Below are positions 14,270 to 14,841 of a DNA stretch of 14,841 bases, in pieces. The DNA lies in NCBI GenBank assembly GCA_964230195.1, contig CAXRGH010000109.1, positions 1-14,841 of the forward strand. Reading direction: 5' to 3'. The notes under the pieces were generated by a model that saw nothing but the letters and a program-made list of their open reading frames with translations, did not search any database and was not told the DNA's origin. The position numbers and the translations under genes are program-made. Source of the DNA: CAXRGH01 sp964230195. Its GTDB lineage: Bacteria > Pseudomonadota > Gammaproteobacteria > Enterobacterales > Alteromonadaceae. Position 1 is the stretch's first letter. Each line of letters opens with the position of its first letter.

Positions 14270-14841
14270 TTTTGCCAAACGATATCAACATCAGTTAAGC
14301 AAGCTGAATACATCATCTGAACGTTTTTCAGCGTTTTATCCAGCACTGACGGAACACTTACTGCGTGATCGGACTGATCCTGACGTTGCCATGATTATGC
14401 AAGGTCTAGCCTACATCAGCGCTGAGTTAGAACAACAGATTGAGCATCAATTTCCAGTTGCATTGCAGGCTATGTCGCAGGTAATGATCCCAACGTTGAT
14501 GCAGCCAGTACCGTGCGCAAGTATCATGAGCTATCAACCAAAAAAGATTTTACAGCAGCCAGTGACCATCCCAAGTGGTACTTATTTTGATTCTAATCCG
14601 CTCTTAATGGAGGGCGATAGTCGCGGTAAATCAATGCGTTTTCAAAGCACTCAAGCCCTTGAGGTACTGCCGATAACGGTTGCGGATGTCCAGCAATCAC
14701 AAACCGTGAATTCTATAGGTAACACAACCCAGACGATAACAGTCACACTGGATTGCAGTAAGGCGGATGTTCAGGACTATCATTTTGATTCACTACCGTT
14801 TTATTTGTGCAGACCATTTGCTGAAGGTGTGGTTTGGTATC
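14262..14841 (+). CDS. tssF: T6SS baseplate protein TssF (N-terminal part, truncated by window edge)
   Basis: The frame starts at ATG 14262, inside the end of tssE, and is open to the last base, giving 193 residues. TssF with TssG forms the baseplate wedge (T4 gp6/gp7-like) and is normally about 580-630 residues. Visible marks are FYPALTEHLLRD (25-36), then the TssF motif DPDVAMIMQGLAYISAELEQ (38-57) and IEHQFPVALQAM (59-70), MIPTLMQPVPCASIMSYQP (74-92), IPSGTYFDS (103-111) and MRFQST (124-129). These match the usual D.H.ERL...FAFL.ARI..KLDD.FPE and LYPHYLRPIPS pattern. The N-terminus is somewhat shorter than the common YYERELAFLR... start. The frame at ATG 14266 is not the coding one. Confidence 0.92.
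   Translation, partial: MNDFAKRYQHQLSKLNTSSERFSAFYPALTEHLLRDRTDPDVAMIMQGLAYISAELEQQIEHQFPVALQAMSQVMIPTLMQPVPCASIMSYQPKKILQQPVTIPSGTYFDSNPLLMEGDSRGKSMRFQSTQALEVLPITVADVQQSQTVNSIGNTTQTITVTLDCSKADVQDYHFDSLPFYLCRPFAEGVVWY

Noticed and set aside
1..14841. tRNA, rRNA, CRISPR array, insertion sequence with intact transposase
   Set aside because: None was seen. The only repeats are the short cluster near 1382-1476.

Overview
The window looks like chromosomal DNA of a moderately AT-rich gammaproteobacterium. The left edge has the bamC-purC pair seen in E. coli and its relatives, and the T6SS proteins resemble those of Vibrio and other marine gammaproteobacteria. An Alteromonadales-like host is my best guess, but no marker in the window fixes the genus.

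Layout. (1) 1-1235: the 3' end of bamC (outer-membrane assembly lipoprotein) and complete purC (SAICAR synthase), closed by a strong hairpin terminator that should also work on the opposite strand. (2) 1240-1476: a gene-free, repeat-bearing spacer with a 21-bp element present twice and a 13-15-bp element present four times. (3) 1476-2761, minus strand: a small DUF4177-like protein followed by a bacterial pentameric ligand-gated ion channel (pLGIC) subunit, apparently one two-gene transcript with a good sigma70-type promoter. (4) 2762-2933: an AT-rich divergent intergenic region. (5) 2934-14841, plus strand: a long, tightly packed type VI secretion system (T6SS) operon that runs off the right edge.

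The T6SS gene order is tssB, tssC, hcp, tssJ, tssK, tssL, tssM, then an unusual module (a TssB-TssC fusion and a second Hcp), then tssE and the start of tssF. The first part supplies the canonical sheath (TssB/TssC), tube (Hcp1), membrane complex (TssJ/L/M) and membrane-baseplate connector (TssK). The last part supplies baseplate proteins (TssE, TssF). tssA, tssG, clpV (tssH), vgrG and PAAR genes are not in the window and may lie to the right.

The most interesting feature is 11686-13856. One 564-residue protein carries a TssB-like domain (about residues 17-113) joined in frame to a nearly complete TssC-like domain (about 145-555), and it is directly followed by a divergent second Hcp. The cluster therefore encodes two sheath/tube sets: the usual split one, and a single-chain sheath protein with its own Hcp placed beside the baseplate genes. 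The order sheath, tube, gp25/TssE, TssF-like recalls extracellular contractile injection systems, which use minor sheath and tube paralogues near the baseplate. My working hypothesis is that this pair forms a specialised baseplate-proximal ring or adaptor. An alternative effector tube or a second sheath is also possible. This is inference from sequence layout only.
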